Source of the DNA: Streptomyces fungicidicus
GTDB lineage: Bacteria > Actinomycetota > Actinomycetes > Streptomycetales > Streptomycetaceae
Direction of reading: 5' to 3'
Assembly (NCBI RefSeq): GCF_003665435.1
Contig: NZ_CP023407.1
Location: 2,418,001 to 2,482,000 of the forward strand
Length of the DNA stretch: 64,000 nucleotides
Under the pieces are notes generated by a model, which worked only from the letters and a program-made list of their open reading frames with translations, did not search any database and was not told where the DNA came from. Position numbers and translations under genes: made by a program. Shown piece by piece: positions 43,177 to 53,230 of the stretch; the stretch's first letter is position 1; each line of letters opens with the position of its first letter.

Positions 43177-44192
43177 CGCTCCCCCTTCCCGGTGGCGGAG
43201 CCGCCCGTGGCGGGCAGCGGCAGCAGGGGGCCGCCCATGCTGATCTCGTTGAGGTTGGCGCGGCCGTCCAGGGTGCGGCTGTCGGGGTTGTAGGCCTGCA
43301 CCAGGTTGCCCGTGGCCAGCGGCGCCACGTCCAGCGCCTCGGCGAGCGAGGCCCGCTGTTCGACGAGGGTCCGGGTGAGCGGCACGAGCCGGTCGACGTT
43401 CTCGGCGAGCTCGCCCCGGTTGTCCTCGACGAACGTCTTGACCTGGCCGAGGGCCTTGCCGAGTTCCTTCAGCGCACCGGCGAGGTCGTCCTTGTTGTCG
43501 GCGAAGAAGCCGACGACCTCGTCCAGGCGTTCCTGCGCGGTGCGCACGTCGGTGTCCTTCTCCTTCAGCATGGTGGTGAAGGTCTGGAGCCTGCGCAGCG
43601 TGCCGAACAGGTCGCCGCTGCTGCCGTCCAGGGTCTTGGCCGCCTTGCCGAACTCCTCGACGGTCTCGCCGATGGCCTCGCCGTTGCCGTCGAGGTTGGC
43701 GGCGCCGGTGCTCAGCAGGTCGGACAGGGCGCCGTCGGCGTTGGCGCCGTCCGGGCCCAGGGTCTCGCCGAGTTCGGTGATCGACGCGTAGAGCTGGTCG
43801 ATCTCCACGGGCGTGCGGTTGCGCGCGGCCGGCAGGACGGCGCCCTCGGCGAGGGCGGGGCCCGAGCTGTAGGCGGGGGTGAGCTGCACATAGCGGTCGG
43901 CGACGATGCTCCCCGCGACGACGACGGCCCGCGCGCCCTCGGGGACCTTGACGCCCTCGTCCAGGAGGAGGCCGACGCGTACCGTGGTGCCCCGCGGCCG
44001 CACCGACTCGACCTCGCCGACCCGCACACCGAGGATGCGCAGGTCGGACCCGGCGTAGACGCCGACGGCGCGGTCGAAGTAGGCGGTGATCCGGGTGCCG
44101 TCGGAGTCAAGGACCCGGGCGGTGGTCAGGCCGGCGGTGACGAGCACCACGAGGACGAGCACACCGGTGAGGACTCTTCCGCGTCTGCTCAT
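43173..44192 (-). CDS. mceD: MCE-family lipid-transport protein (MceD position)
   Basis: The 339-residue protein has an N-terminal membrane helix (about 7-27) and an MCE domain (about 34-110: ITAYFDRAVGVYAGSDLRIL, VGEVESVRPRGTTVRVGLL). A long helical region with regular Leu/Val heptads (about 130-300) follows. It lacks the long low-complexity tail of MceE and MceF. It lies between mceC and mceE, with four-base overlaps at both ends. Lipid class transported is unknown. Confidence 0.9.
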   Translation of the reverse strand: MSRRGRVLTGVLVLVVLVTAGLTTARVLDSDGTRITAYFDRAVGVYAGSDLRILGVRVGEVESVRPRGTTVRVGLLLDEGVKVPEGARAVVVAGSIVADRYVQLTPAYSSGPALAEGAVLPAARNRTPVEIDQLYASITELGETLGPDGANADGALSDLLSTGAANLDGNGEAIGETVEEFGKAAKTLDGSSGDLFGTLRRLQTFTTMLKEKDTDVRTAQERLDEVVGFFADNKDDLAGALKELGKALGQVKTFVEDNRGELAENVDRLVPLTRTLVEQRASLAEALDVAPLATGNLVQAYNPDSRTLDGRANLNEISMGGPLLPLPATGGSATGKGER

Positions 44193-45265
44193 CGCTCACC
44201 GCTCCCCTTGGCCGCCGTCTGTTCCGGCGGTACGCAGCCGGTGTCGGGCAGGGACGTCTCGGGCAGGTAGTCGCGGGGCACCACGCCGCACAGGTAGCTG
44301 TCGAACCAGCGGCCGTTGCCGAGGGTGTTGTTGACGAGGCGGTAGTACGGGCCGACCAGTGCGAGGGTCTTGCCGAGCTGGGTGTTGTTCTTCTCCAGGA
44401 CGCCGGTGACCCGGCCGAGGGCCTTGAGGGTCGGGCCGAGCTCCTTCTCGTTGTCCTCGACGAGGCCGCCGAGTTCCCTGCCGAGTTCCCGGCTGCCCTT
44501 GAGCAGGGCGCGGATGGACTTGCGGCGGTCGCGGAGTTCGCCGAGCAGCGAGCCGCCGTCCTCCAGGAGGGTCTCGAAGCTGGACTTGTGGTTCTCCAGG
44601 GTCTTGGTGAACCGGGCGCTGCCCTTGAGGAGTTCGGAGAGTTCCGCGTCACGCTTGGAGACGGACTTCGACAGGGCGGACAGGCCGTCGGCGGCGTTGC
44701 GCACATGGGGCGGGGAGTTCTCGAAGGTGTCGGAGATGGTCTCGAAGCTCTCCGCGAGCCGCCGGGTGTCGATGTCCCCGACGGTGGAGCCGAGGTCCTG
44801 GAACGCCTGTGTCACGTCGTAGGGGGAGGTGGTGCGGGTCAGCGGGATGCGGGTGCCGGGGTCCTGCCGGCGGGAGCCGAGCGGGTCGAGGGCCAGGTAC
44901 TTGTCGCCGAGGAGGGTCTTGATGGCGATGGCGGCGGTCGTCCGGTCGCCGATCCAGGCGTCCTCGACCTCGAAGGTGACCTTCACCCTGGCGCCGTCGA
45001 GAGCGACGCCGGTGACCCGGCCCGCCTTGACGCCGGCGATGCGCACCTCGTCGCCCTCGTCGAGGCCGGCGGCCTCGGAGAAGTCGGCGCTGTACTGCGT
45101 GCCGCCGCCGAACGGCAGCCGGTCGACGCGGTAGACGAGGGCGGCGAGGAGGGCGAGGGCGGCCAGTCCGACGACGCCGACGGCGACCGGGTTGCGTTCC
45201 TTGACCGGCTTGATGCGCGGGCGCCGGGGCCGCTCGGCCCGTTCGCCCCGTGTGAAGGGTCTCAT
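44189..45265 (-). CDS. mceC: MCE-family lipid-transport protein (MceC position)
   Basis: The 358-residue product has an Arg/Lys-rich cytoplasmic N-terminus (1-25), one helix (about 27-48), an MCE domain (about 57-135: YSADFSEAAGLDEGDEVRIA, VKAGRVTGVALDGARVKVTF) and a helical region (about 150-320). A C-terminal segment with cysteines (SYLCGVVPRD, DTGCVPPEQ) could form a disulphide. ATG 45265 is the start by similarity and by its overlap with the mceB stop; an in-frame codon at 45370 is inside mceB. Confidence 0.9.
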   Translation of the reverse strand: MRPFTRGERAERPRRPRIKPVKERNPVAVGVVGLAALALLAALVYRVDRLPFGGGTQYSADFSEAAGLDEGDEVRIAGVKAGRVTGVALDGARVKVTFEVEDAWIGDRTTAAIAIKTLLGDKYLALDPLGSRRQDPGTRIPLTRTTSPYDVTQAFQDLGSTVGDIDTRRLAESFETISDTFENSPPHVRNAADGLSALSKSVSKRDAELSELLKGSARFTKTLENHKSSFETLLEDGGSLLGELRDRRKSIRALLKGSRELGRELGGLVEDNEKELGPTLKALGRVTGVLEKNNTQLGKTLALVGPYYRLVNNTLGNGRWFDSYLCGVVPRDYLPETSLPDTGCVPPEQTAAKGSGER

Positions 45266-46320
45266 CCGCGGCACCTCGGTTCGGTCAGCGCGATGCCGGT
45301 CGGCGGTTCCGAGCCGTCGGAGGTGGTCACTCCGCTCACCCGTGCCTCGCAGAGGTAGAGGTTGAACCACGATCCGTAGGACGACAGGCGGGCCAGGGCG
45401 GTCATCTTGGCGGGGCTGCGTTCGAGGAAGTCCTCGATCTGCCCGGTGTGTTCGCCGAGCCCCGTGGAGAGCCGGCCCAGTTCGCGGATGTCCCGCTGGA
45501 GGGGGGCGCGCCCGTCCTCGAGGAGTCCCGCGGTGGCGGTGGTCAGCTCGCCCATGGCCTCGACCGCCTCGCCGAGGGGCTTGCGGTCGCCGTTGAAGCC
45601 GGTGACGAGGGACCGCAGCGTGACGACGAGGTCGTCGAAGCCGTCCTCACGGTCGTTGAGGGTGCCGAGGACGGTGGTGAGGTTCTCGACGACGGCGCCG
45701 ATCACCTTGTCCTTGGCGGCCACGGTCCTGCTGAGCGAGCCGACGTGGCGGATCAGGCTGTCGACGGTGGCGCCCTCGCCCTGGAGCACCTGCACGATCG
45801 ATCCGGCGAGTTCGTTGACGTCCTTCGGGGACAGCCCCTCGAACAGCGGCTTGAACCCGTTGAAGAGCAGCGTCAGGTCGAGGGCGGGCGTGGTGCGGTC
45901 GAGCGGGATGGTGTCGCCCGCCTCGAGCGTGCCGGTGAGGTCGCCGGCGCCGCGGTCGAGGGCGACGTAGCGCTGGCCGACCATGTTGAGGTACTTCACG
46001 GAGGCGGTGGCCGACCGGGGCAGCCGGCGGTCCTCGCGCACCGTGAAGGTGACCTGTGCGGTGCGCCGTTGCACGACGCGGACGTCGGTCACCTCACCGA
46101 CCTCCACCCCGGAGATCCTTACGCTGTCGCCGTCGACGAGTCCGGTGACGTCGGTGAACAGGGCCTTGTACGAGCGGGTGCCGCCGCTGACGCCGGTGTC
46201 GGCGACGCTGAGGCCGAGCACCGTCGTGGCGAGGGCGGTGACCAGCACGAAGGCGAGGGACTTGAGCAGCGGCCCGGTCAGCGGGCGGCGCCGGGTGTGG
46301 GCGTGGTCCGTCGCGGTCAT
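45262..46320 (-). CDS. mceB: MCE-family lipid-transport protein (MceB position)
   Basis: The 352-residue product has an N-terminal helix (about 18-38), an MCE domain (about 43-120: YKALFTDVTGLVDGDSVRIS, VEVGEVTDVRVVQRRTAQV) and a helical segment (about 140-310). The C-terminal part carries YLCEARVSG and PRCRG, two Cys likely to pair. Its start overlaps the mceA stop (ATGA). Confidence 0.9.
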   Translation of the reverse strand: MTATDHAHTRRRPLTGPLLKSLAFVLVTALATTVLGLSVADTGVSGGTRSYKALFTDVTGLVDGDSVRISGVEVGEVTDVRVVQRRTAQVTFTVREDRRLPRSATASVKYLNMVGQRYVALDRGAGDLTGTLEAGDTIPLDRTTPALDLTLLFNGFKPLFEGLSPKDVNELAGSIVQVLQGEGATVDSLIRHVGSLSRTVAAKDKVIGAVVENLTTVLGTLNDREDGFDDLVVTLRSLVTGFNGDRKPLGEAVEAMGELTTATAGLLEDGRAPLQRDIRELGRLSTGLGEHTGQIEDFLERSPAKMTALARLSSYGSWFNLYLCEARVSGVTTSDGSEPPTGIALTEPRCRG

Positions 46321-47567
46321 CCGAGGGTCACCTCCGTGCCGCGGTAGGCCGGGCCGACCAGCAGGCTGCTCCAGTCGGGCAGTTCACCGGGGTTCCGGCC
46401 GGCGTCGGGCGCGAGCAGTTCGTTGACGAGGTCGTTCTCCTGGGGGGAGTTGGCGGGACCGAGGTCCTGTCCGGCCGCCGCGGCCGGTGCCGTGGTCCCG
46501 GCCAGGGAGCCGAGGTAGGGCACGGAGGGGCAGCGGGGGCCGCCGCCGGAGTCGTACACCGGGGTGTCGCGGCCGGGGCGGTAGGCGCCGCGCGAGGGCA
46601 CGGAGGTGACGTCCACGTGGATGCCGGGCCGGTCGGTGCCCTTGCCGAGCGCCTTGTCCATGGCGGGCACGAACTCGGCGAGGGTGCGCAGGGTGCAGGG
46701 GAAGGAGGAGGAGTACTCGGCGAGCAGTTCCAGGGTGGGCCGGCCGGAGGCGCCGAGCCGGATGATGTTGTCCTTGTTCTTCCGCAGGAAGGCGGTCATG
46801 TCCTCGGCCGTCCGGGTGGTGGCGCCGAGCGTGGTGGCGTACTCGGCCTCCTGCTCGGCGAGGGTGCCGCTGGTGGTGGTGAAGTCGGTGAGCGCCGTGA
46901 TGATGTCGGGTGCGGCGTCCGCGTAGACATGGCTGACCTTCACGAGCTCCTTGAGGTCCCGGTTGAGGGCGGGCAGGTGCGGGTTGAACTCCTCCAGGTG
47001 CGCGTCCAGCCGGACGAGCGTGTCGCCGAGCCGGTCCCCGCGGCCCTCCAGGGCCTGCGAGACGGCCGACAGGGTCGCGGAGAGCTTCTGCGGCTGGACC
47101 GCGGTGAGCATCGGCAGGACGTCGTCGAGGACCTGCTGGAGTTCGACGGCGTTCTCGGAGCGGTCCTGGGGGATGACCGCTCCGGCGGCCAGCGGCCGGC
47201 CGGAGGGGGCCGGCGGCGGCACCAGGGCCACGAACCGTTCCCCGAACAGGGTGGTCGGCAGCATCTGCGCGCGGACGTCGGAGGGCACGTCGTCGAGGGC
47301 GCCGGGCTTCATCGCGAGGGTGAGCCGGGCCCCGTCGCCGGTGGCCTCGACGGCGCGGACCTCGCCGACGACCACGCCGCGCAGTTTGACCTCGGCGCCC
47401 AGGTGCATCTCGTTGCCGACGCTGCCGGTCTCGACGACCACCGGGTCGGAGTCGGTGAACTTCTTGTCGTAGACGGCGACGGCCAGCCACACCAGCAGGG
47501 CGGGCACCAGCAGGAACACCACGCCGGCGAGGCGGTGGCGTGTCGTCGCCGCGCTGTTCGCGTTCAT
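46317..47567 (-). CDS. mceA: MCE-family lipid-transport protein (MceA position)
   Basis: This first MCE gene after the permeases encodes 416 residues. It has an N-terminal membrane helix (about 12-32), an MCE domain (about 40-120: VVVETGSVGNEMHLGAEVKL, VVVGEVRAVEATGDGARLTL) and a helical region (about 140-290). The C-terminal domain contains the conserved-looking SSFPCTLRTLAEFVPAMDKA and GPRCPSVPYLG, whose two cysteines may pair. MceA-type subunits are usually the ones that define substrate and cell-contact behaviour. Only one base separates its ATG from the permease stop. Confidence 0.9.
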   Translation of the reverse strand: MNANSAATTRHRLAGVVFLLVPALLVWLAVAVYDKKFTDSDPVVVETGSVGNEMHLGAEVKLRGVVVGEVRAVEATGDGARLTLAMKPGALDDVPSDVRAQMLPTTLFGERFVALVPPPAPSGRPLAAGAVIPQDRSENAVELQQVLDDVLPMLTAVQPQKLSATLSAVSQALEGRGDRLGDTLVRLDAHLEEFNPHLPALNRDLKELVKVSHVYADAAPDIITALTDFTTTSGTLAEQEAEYATTLGATTRTAEDMTAFLRKNKDNIIRLGASGRPTLELLAEYSSSFPCTLRTLAEFVPAMDKALGKGTDRPGIHVDVTSVPSRGAYRPGRDTPVYDSGGGPRCPSVPYLGSLAGTTAPAAAAGQDLGPANSPQENDLVNELLAPDAGRNPGELPDWSSLLVGPAYRGTEVTLG

Positions 47568-47568
47568 C

Positions 47569-48375
47569 TCACCCCGCCACCTTCACGGTCGTGGTCGCGC
47601 CCCACAGGGCGAGCGACAGGAAGAAGTCGGTGACGCTGATCAGCACGATGGCGTTGCGCACGGAGCGCCCGACGGCCACGCCGACCCCGGCGGGGCCACC
47701 GGTGGCCCGGTAGCCGTAGTAGCAGTGGGCGAGGATCACCATCACGCTGAAGATCAGCACCTTCAGCACCGAGAGCAGGACGTCGGTCGGGGAGAGGAAG
47801 AGGGCGAAGTAGTGGTCGTAGGTGCCCCGGGACTGGCCGTTGAACAGCACGGTCACGTAGCGGGACGCCAGGTAGGAGGAGAGCAGCCCGATGGCGTAGA
47901 GCGGGACGATGGCGACGACCCCGGCGATGATGCGCGTGGTGACCAGGTAGGGCATGGAGCGGATGCCCATGCCTTCGAGTGCGTCGACCTCCTCGTTGAT
48001 GCGCATGGCGCCGAGCTGGGCGGTGAAGCCGGCGCCGACGGTCGCGGAGAGGGCGAGTCCGGCGACGAGGGGGGCGATCTCGCGGGTGTTGAAGTAGGCG
48101 GAGACGAATCCGGTGAACGCGGCCGTGCCGATCTGGTCGAGGGCCGCGTAGCCCTGGAGCCCGACGACGGTCCCGGTGAAGAGCGTCATCGCGATCATCA
48201 CGCCGATGGTGCCGCCGATGACGCCCAGGCCGCCGGAGCCGAAGGCGACCTCGGCGAGGAGGCGCTGCACCTCCTTGAGGTAGCGGTGCAGGGTGCGCGG
48301 GACCCAGAGCAGCGCCCGGGCGTAGAAGAGCAGGTGGTCGCCGGAGCGGTCGAGCCAGACGAACGGGGAGGCCAT
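47569..48375 (-). CDS. MlaE-type ABC permease of the mce locus (YrbEB position)
   Basis: The 268-residue membrane protein has five to six helices and the MlaE/YrbE signature: GLALSATVGAGFTAQLGAMRINEEVD, then ALEGMGIRSMPYLVTTRIIA (split here for length). The EExDA-like stretch NEEVDALEGMG contacts the ATPase. In actinobacterial mce loci two YrbE proteins form the membrane part, and this is the second. It lies six bases after the first permease gene and one base before mceA. Confidence 0.93.
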   Translation of the reverse strand: MASPFVWLDRSGDHLLFYARALLWVPRTLHRYLKEVQRLLAEVAFGSGGLGVIGGTIGVMIAMTLFTGTVVGLQGYAALDQIGTAAFTGFVSAYFNTREIAPLVAGLALSATVGAGFTAQLGAMRINEEVDALEGMGIRSMPYLVTTRIIAGVVAIVPLYAIGLLSSYLASRYVTVLFNGQSRGTYDHYFALFLSPTDVLLSVLKVLIFSVMVILAHCYYGYRATGGPAGVGVAVGRSVRNAIVLISVTDFFLSLALWGATTTVKVAG

Positions 48376-48381
48376 CGGGCC

Positions 48382-49146
48382 TCAGCCTCCCTTCGGCGGG
48401 ACGATCTGGAGGTAGATGCCCGTCATCACCATGTTCACGAAGAAGAGCAGGAGGAAGGTGATGACGACGGACTGGTTGACGGCGTCGCCGACTCCCTTGG
48501 GGCCGCCGCGCGGGTTGAGGCCGCGGTAGGCGGCGACGATGCCCGCGATGAACCCGAAGACCAGCGCCTTGAGTTCGCTGATGTACAGGTCGGAGAGCTG
48601 GGCGAGGGCGGAGAAGCTGGACAGGTAGGCGCCGGGGGTGCCGTCCTGCATGACGACGTTGAAGAAGTAGCCGCCGAGCGTGCCGACGACGGAGACCAGT
48701 CCGTTGAGCAGGACCGCCACGCCCATGGTGGCCAGCACCCGTGGCACGACGAGGCGTTGCACGGGCGAGACGCCCATGACCTCCATGGCGTCGAGTTCCT
48801 CGCGGATCTTGCGGGAGCCGAGGTCGGCGCAGATGGCGGAGCCGCCGGCGCCGGCGATCAGCAGGGCCACGATGAGCGGGCTCGCCTGCTGGACGACGGC
48901 GAGGACGCTGGCGCCTCCGGTGAACGACTGGGCGCCCAGCTGCTGGGTCAGGGATCCGACCTGGAGCGCGATGACGGCGCCGAAGGGGATCGAGACGAGC
49001 GCGGCGGGCAGGATGGTGACGCCGGCGATGAACCAGAACTGCTCGATGAACTCGCGGAACTGGAAGGGTCTCCGGAAGACGGCGCGGCTCACCTCGGCGG
49101 CGAGCGCGAAGAGCCGGCCGGTCTGCCGGAGCGCACCGGTGATCAT
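48382..49146 (-). CDS. MlaE-type ABC permease of the mce locus (YrbEA position)
   Basis: The 254-residue permease has the MlaE pattern: an amphipathic N-terminal helix (FRRPFQFREFIEQFWF), membrane helices, and the ATPase-contact loop SRKIREELDAMEVMGVSPVQ. It pairs with the 268-residue permease to form the lipid gate. Translation is coupled to the ATPase gene by an ATGA overlap (49143-49146). Assignment as YrbEA is by order. Confidence 0.93.
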   Translation of the reverse strand: MITGALRQTGRLFALAAEVSRAVFRRPFQFREFIEQFWFIAGVTILPAALVSIPFGAVIALQVGSLTQQLGAQSFTGGASVLAVVQQASPLIVALLIAGAGGSAICADLGSRKIREELDAMEVMGVSPVQRLVVPRVLATMGVAVLLNGLVSVVGTLGGYFFNVVMQDGTPGAYLSSFSALAQLSDLYISELKALVFGFIAGIVAAYRGLNPRGGPKGVGDAVNQSVVITFLLLFFVNMVMTGIYLQIVPPKGG

Positions 49147-50153
49147 GCGCCGCTCCCGGCCGCGGGCATCGGCAGGGTGGGCGCCGCGGCGCCCTCCGCG
49201 TAGGTCCTGCGGATCGCGGTGCGCGCGGCCGGCGGCAACTGGTCGATCATGCCCAGGACCCGCTCGCGGCGCCGGGTGACGGCACGGCGCGGCGGGAGTC
49301 CGGGCGACGGCTCCAGTTGCGGCACGATCGTCCGGGGCCGGGGCCCGGCGGTGGACGCGGCGTCCGCCTCGGCGGCGAGGGCGGCCGCGTCCTTCTCCTC
49401 GGACATCCCGATCGGGCCCTCGCGCCGGCCGGCGAGGAACTGGGCCACGACCGGCTCCTCGCTGGTGAGGAGCACCTCGCGCGGGCCGAAGGTGACCAGC
49501 TCGCGCCGGAAGAGCATCCCCATGTTGTCGGGGACCGTGGCGGCGATGTCGAGGTTGTGGGTGACGATCAGCATCGTCGCGTCGATCTGCGCGTTGAGGT
49601 CGATCAGCAGCTGGGAGAGGTAGGCGGTGCGGACCGGGTCGAGCCCGGAGTCGGGTTCGTCGCAGAGGATGATCTGCGGGTCCAGCACCAGCGCGCGGGC
49701 CAGGCCGGCCCGTTTGCGCATGCCACCGCTGATCTCCCCGGGGAGCTTGCCCTCCGCGCCCAGCAGCCCGACCACCTCGATCCGCTCCATGACGACGCGG
49801 CGGATCTCGGACTCCTTCTTGCGGGTGTGCTCGCGCAGCGGGAAGGCGATGTTGTCGAAGAGGGACATGGAGCCGAAGAGGGCGCCGTCCTGGAACATGA
49901 GACCGAACAATTTCCGGGTCTCGTATATGTCCCTCTCGGGGCTGTTCACCATGTCCACCCCGTTGATGAGGACACGGCCCTTCTCGGGTTTGAGCAGCCC
50001 TATCAGCGACTTCAGGAAAACGGTCTTCCCGGTGCCGGACGGCCCCAGCATCACGCTGACCTCTCCGGCAGGAAGAGTGAGTGTCACGTCCTGCCAGATG
50101 CTCTGCTTACCGAAGGACTTGGTCAGACCCTCGACCACCACTTCGATTCCCAT
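49143..50153 (-). CDS. ABC ATPase of the mce locus (Mkl/MlaF type)
   Basis: The 336-residue ATPase has Walker A MLGPSGTGKTVFLKS, Q-loop LFGLMFQDGALF, signature EISGGMRKRAGLARALV, Walker B IILCDEPDSGLDP and switch His VTHNLDIA. MlaF proteins are about 270 residues; the extra 70 at the C-terminus are basic and Ala/Pro-rich. In mycobacteria one unlinked Mkl serves several mce loci, while here the ATPase gene leads the operon, as in other Streptomyces. GGAGGTGAT lies directly before the ATG. The promoter is probably TTGTCC-N18-TAACGT (50196-50225). Confidence 0.95.
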   Translation of the reverse strand: MGIEVVVEGLTKSFGKQSIWQDVTLTLPAGEVSVMLGPSGTGKTVFLKSLIGLLKPEKGRVLINGVDMVNSPERDIYETRKLFGLMFQDGALFGSMSLFDNIAFPLREHTRKKESEIRRVVMERIEVVGLLGAEGKLPGEISGGMRKRAGLARALVLDPQIILCDEPDSGLDPVRTAYLSQLLIDLNAQIDATMLIVTHNLDIAATVPDNMGMLFRRELVTFGPREVLLTSEEPVVAQFLAGRREGPIGMSEEKDAAALAAEADAASTAGPRPRTIVPQLEPSPGLPPRRAVTRRRERVLGMIDQLPPAARTAIRRTYAEGAAAPTLPMPAAGSGA

Positions 50154-50195
50154 ATCACCTCCAGCGGACGCGTGTCGGACATGCGCGGCGGGCGC

Positions 50196-50225
50196 ACGTT
50201 ATGTCGGTGCGGAACGCGAGGACAA
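50196..50225 (-). promoter_or_regulatory. Proposed mce operon promoter
   Basis: On the minus strand, TTGTCC (50220-50225) and TAACGT (50196-50201) are 18 bases apart, giving a leader of about 35 bases before the ATPase gene. The -35 lies about 30 bases from the repeated TTTGTCACCG element. Confidence 0.45.
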
Positions 50226-50312
50226 CGGGTGTGCGCCGGCTCCCCGCCGCCCTCCCGGAATTTGTCACCGCGCAGACAACATGCCGAGCCCGTACTTGTC
50301 TCCGGGGAGACA

Positions 50313-50359
50313 GGCAGGGCCCCGCGGCTCCGGGGGGTGTGGATCCGCGGGGCCCTGCC
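50313..50359. terminator. 15-bp hairpin in the divergent region
   Basis: GGCAGGGCCCCGCGG (50313-50327) pairs perfectly with 50345-50359 around a 17-base loop. It directly follows the palindrome at 50297-50312. A terminator-grade hairpin between two divergent genes has no coding gene to terminate, so it may close a short non-coding transcript or insulate the two promoters. Confidence 0.5.
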
Positions 50360-50651
50360 GACGGACGTCCGGTCGGAGCAGGAGGGCGCGGCCGGAACGC
50401 ATCCGTCATGGCTCCGGCCGACGGGGGCCACCGAACCGGAACCGAGCACGACACCGGCACGTTACGACCGAGTAACCTCGGCGGGCAACACCGGAATCCG
50501 AGTTTTCCGGGACCCGCGGTCCAGCCATCGGCAACCCCTCATCGCGCAGACAAATCACGGCCCGGAATTTGTCACCGGGCGAGCATTCCGGCGGGATTCC
50601 GGATGCCGCGCGGGACGCCCCCGAGTCACCCGGCGAAACCGTGGACATTGA

Positions 50652-51497
<846 letters not shown>

Positions 51498-51508
51498 GGC
51501 GCCATCCT

Positions 51509-51549
51509 CCGCGAACGCCCGGCCGGATGCTCCGGCCGGGCGTTCGCGG
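51509..51549 (+). terminator. Very strong terminator after the exported-protein gene
   Basis: An 18-bp perfect stem runs from CCGCGAACGCCCGGCCGG (51509-51526) to 51532-51549, loop ATGCT. It lies twelve bases after the stop codon. Among the longest perfect stems in the window, it suggests a highly expressed upstream gene. Confidence 0.9.
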
Positions 51550-51605
51550 GACGTCCGTGCCGGATTCCGCCGGAGTCGGCTTCCGAACAACTGGAGTGGA
51601 GCTGT

Positions 51606-53180
51606 ATGAAAGGCCCCCGTCCCGCCGTGCCGCGACCTTCCCGCGTCCGCACCAGGAGCACGGCGGTCGTCGCGTTCGCTGTGCTGGCCGCGATGGTCCC
51701 GGCCGCGTCCTCCGTCGCGGGCACCCAGGAAGTCGACACCGAACTCCCCTACCTCTGCGCCTTCCCGACCGGACGGTTCCCCGCCGAGGTACGGATCTCG
51801 GCGGCCTTCCCGGACCGGGTGGAGGCGGGCGAGGCGATCTCGCCGGCCGGTGTCACCACCACCGTGGAGCTGCCGGCGGAGGCGGTCGCGGAGCTCACCG
51901 CGCTCGAGGCGGTCAGCGCGCGGGCCGCCACCCGTCTCACCGTCGGCGTCGCCCAGAACGAGGCGGCCGCCGAGGCGACCTGGCGCGGCACCGCGGAGCC
52001 GGTGACCCTTCCCTCGTCCGGACCGCTGACGCTCACCGCGACGGGTGACGTCCCGTCGGTGACCGGGCGGAGCGACGGCGCCCTGGCCTTCTCCGCCGGG
52101 AACCTCGCCGTCGACCTGGCGCTCGACGCCGCGGAGGGGGCCACCGCCGATCCCGGTGCGCTGACCGTCGACTGCTCCCCCGAACGGGACGCTCCGGAGG
52201 AACTGCTGCTGGCCACCGTCCAGGTCGGCACGGACGAGCCGGACGGCTCGCCGTCCCCGCCCGGCGCCTCCCCCGGCACACCGGACCCGTCTTCCAGCAC
52301 ACCGGGCGGAGGGGAGGACCGGCAGGGCGACCGCGCCCCGGAGGTGACGGACGCCCCGTCCGGCGCCGCCGCGGACCGCGACGCACCGCCGTGCCGGTAC
52401 GACGACGAGCACCCGCCCACACCGGCGTCGCTGAACGCCTACATCACGGGCCACACCAACGTGAAGAAGCTGAAGGGCGCCTCGCTCCTGCCGCCGTCCT
52501 GCATGCTGATCGAGCAGGGGAACCCGGTGGACGGCCCGCCCGACCCGGACCACCTCATCTTCGACACCGCCTCGCACGGCGACTTCCACTACCAGGGGCG
52601 CAAGCAGACCCCGCCCTTCCGGAGCACCTTCCTGACGTTCGGCTTCACCCCCGTGACGGCCACGATGGTGCTGGAGCAGAAGGGCACCGTCACCATCGAC
52701 TCGCGCATCAAGCTGCGCCTGTCCGACTTCAGGACGATCACGGACACCTACGTCCGGGCTCCGCTGACCCTCCGGGTGACCGCCCTGGAGGTCAACGGAA
52801 CCCCGCTGGACGTCGGCCCCGCCTGCAGGACCGAGACACCCCTCACCTCGGCCGACCCGGATCCCGCGAACCATCCCGGCGACCACCTGGTGCTGTACGG
52901 CAGGGGCGAGCAGGACCTCGGCCTGCCGGCCACCGGCTACCTGCTGCTCTCCGGCGGCACCCTGTCCGGTGAGGCGACCATCCCGGCCTTCACCGGCTGC
53001 GGCGCCGACGAGGACCTCGACCGTCTCCTCACCGCCTCCATCTCCGGTCCCGGCAACGAGATCCTCCAGGTCCAGGGCCAGACCTGCAGCATCGCCAACC
53101 CGGTGTTCGGGGACGAGTTCAACGCCCCCCAGTGCACCAGCGACCTGCAGCCGTACGTGATTCCCGTCCCCGAACGCTGA
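51606..53180 (+). CDS. Exported DUF6801-type protein, two domains
   Basis: The 524-residue protein has a signal peptide (about 1-40) and an N-terminal domain like DUF6801 (about 45-200: LPYLCAFPTGRFPAEVRI, then VELPAEAVAELTAL). A Pro/Ser/Gly-rich linker (about 212-262) and a C-terminal beta-rich domain (about 265-524) with several Cys (PSCMLIEQG, GPACRTE, TGCGADEDLD, GQTCSIANP) follow. The motif SGPGNEILQVQGQTC near the end recurs in other actinobacterial exported proteins. No catalytic signature is evident. GGAGTGGAGC precedes the ATG. It is followed after 50 bases by a third exported protein, so those two form one operon. Confidence 0.75.
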   Translation: MKGPRPAVPRPSRVRTRSTAVVAFAVLAAMVPAASSVAGTQEVDTELPYLCAFPTGRFPAEVRISAAFPDRVEAGEAISPAGVTTTVELPAEAVAELTALEAVSARAATRLTVGVAQNEAAAEATWRGTAEPVTLPSSGPLTLTATGDVPSVTGRSDGALAFSAGNLAVDLALDAAEGATADPGALTVDCSPERDAPEELLLATVQVGTDEPDGSPSPPGASPGTPDPSSSTPGGGEDRQGDRAPEVTDAPSGAAADRDAPPCRYDDEHPPTPASLNAYITGHTNVKKLKGASLLPPSCMLIEQGNPVDGPPDPDHLIFDTASHGDFHYQGRKQTPPFRSTFLTFGFTPVTATMVLEQKGTVTIDSRIKLRLSDFRTITDTYVRAPLTLRVTALEVNGTPLDVGPACRTETPLTSADPDPANHPGDHLVLYGRGEQDLGLPATGYLLLSGGTLSGEATIPAFTGCGADEDLDRLLTASISGPGNEILQVQGQTCSIANPVFGDEFNAPQCTSDLQPYVIPVPER

Positions 53181-53230
53181 GCCGCCTCCACCCTCCCGTC
53201 ACCCTCCCTCCTCCACGGAAGGCCACCACC

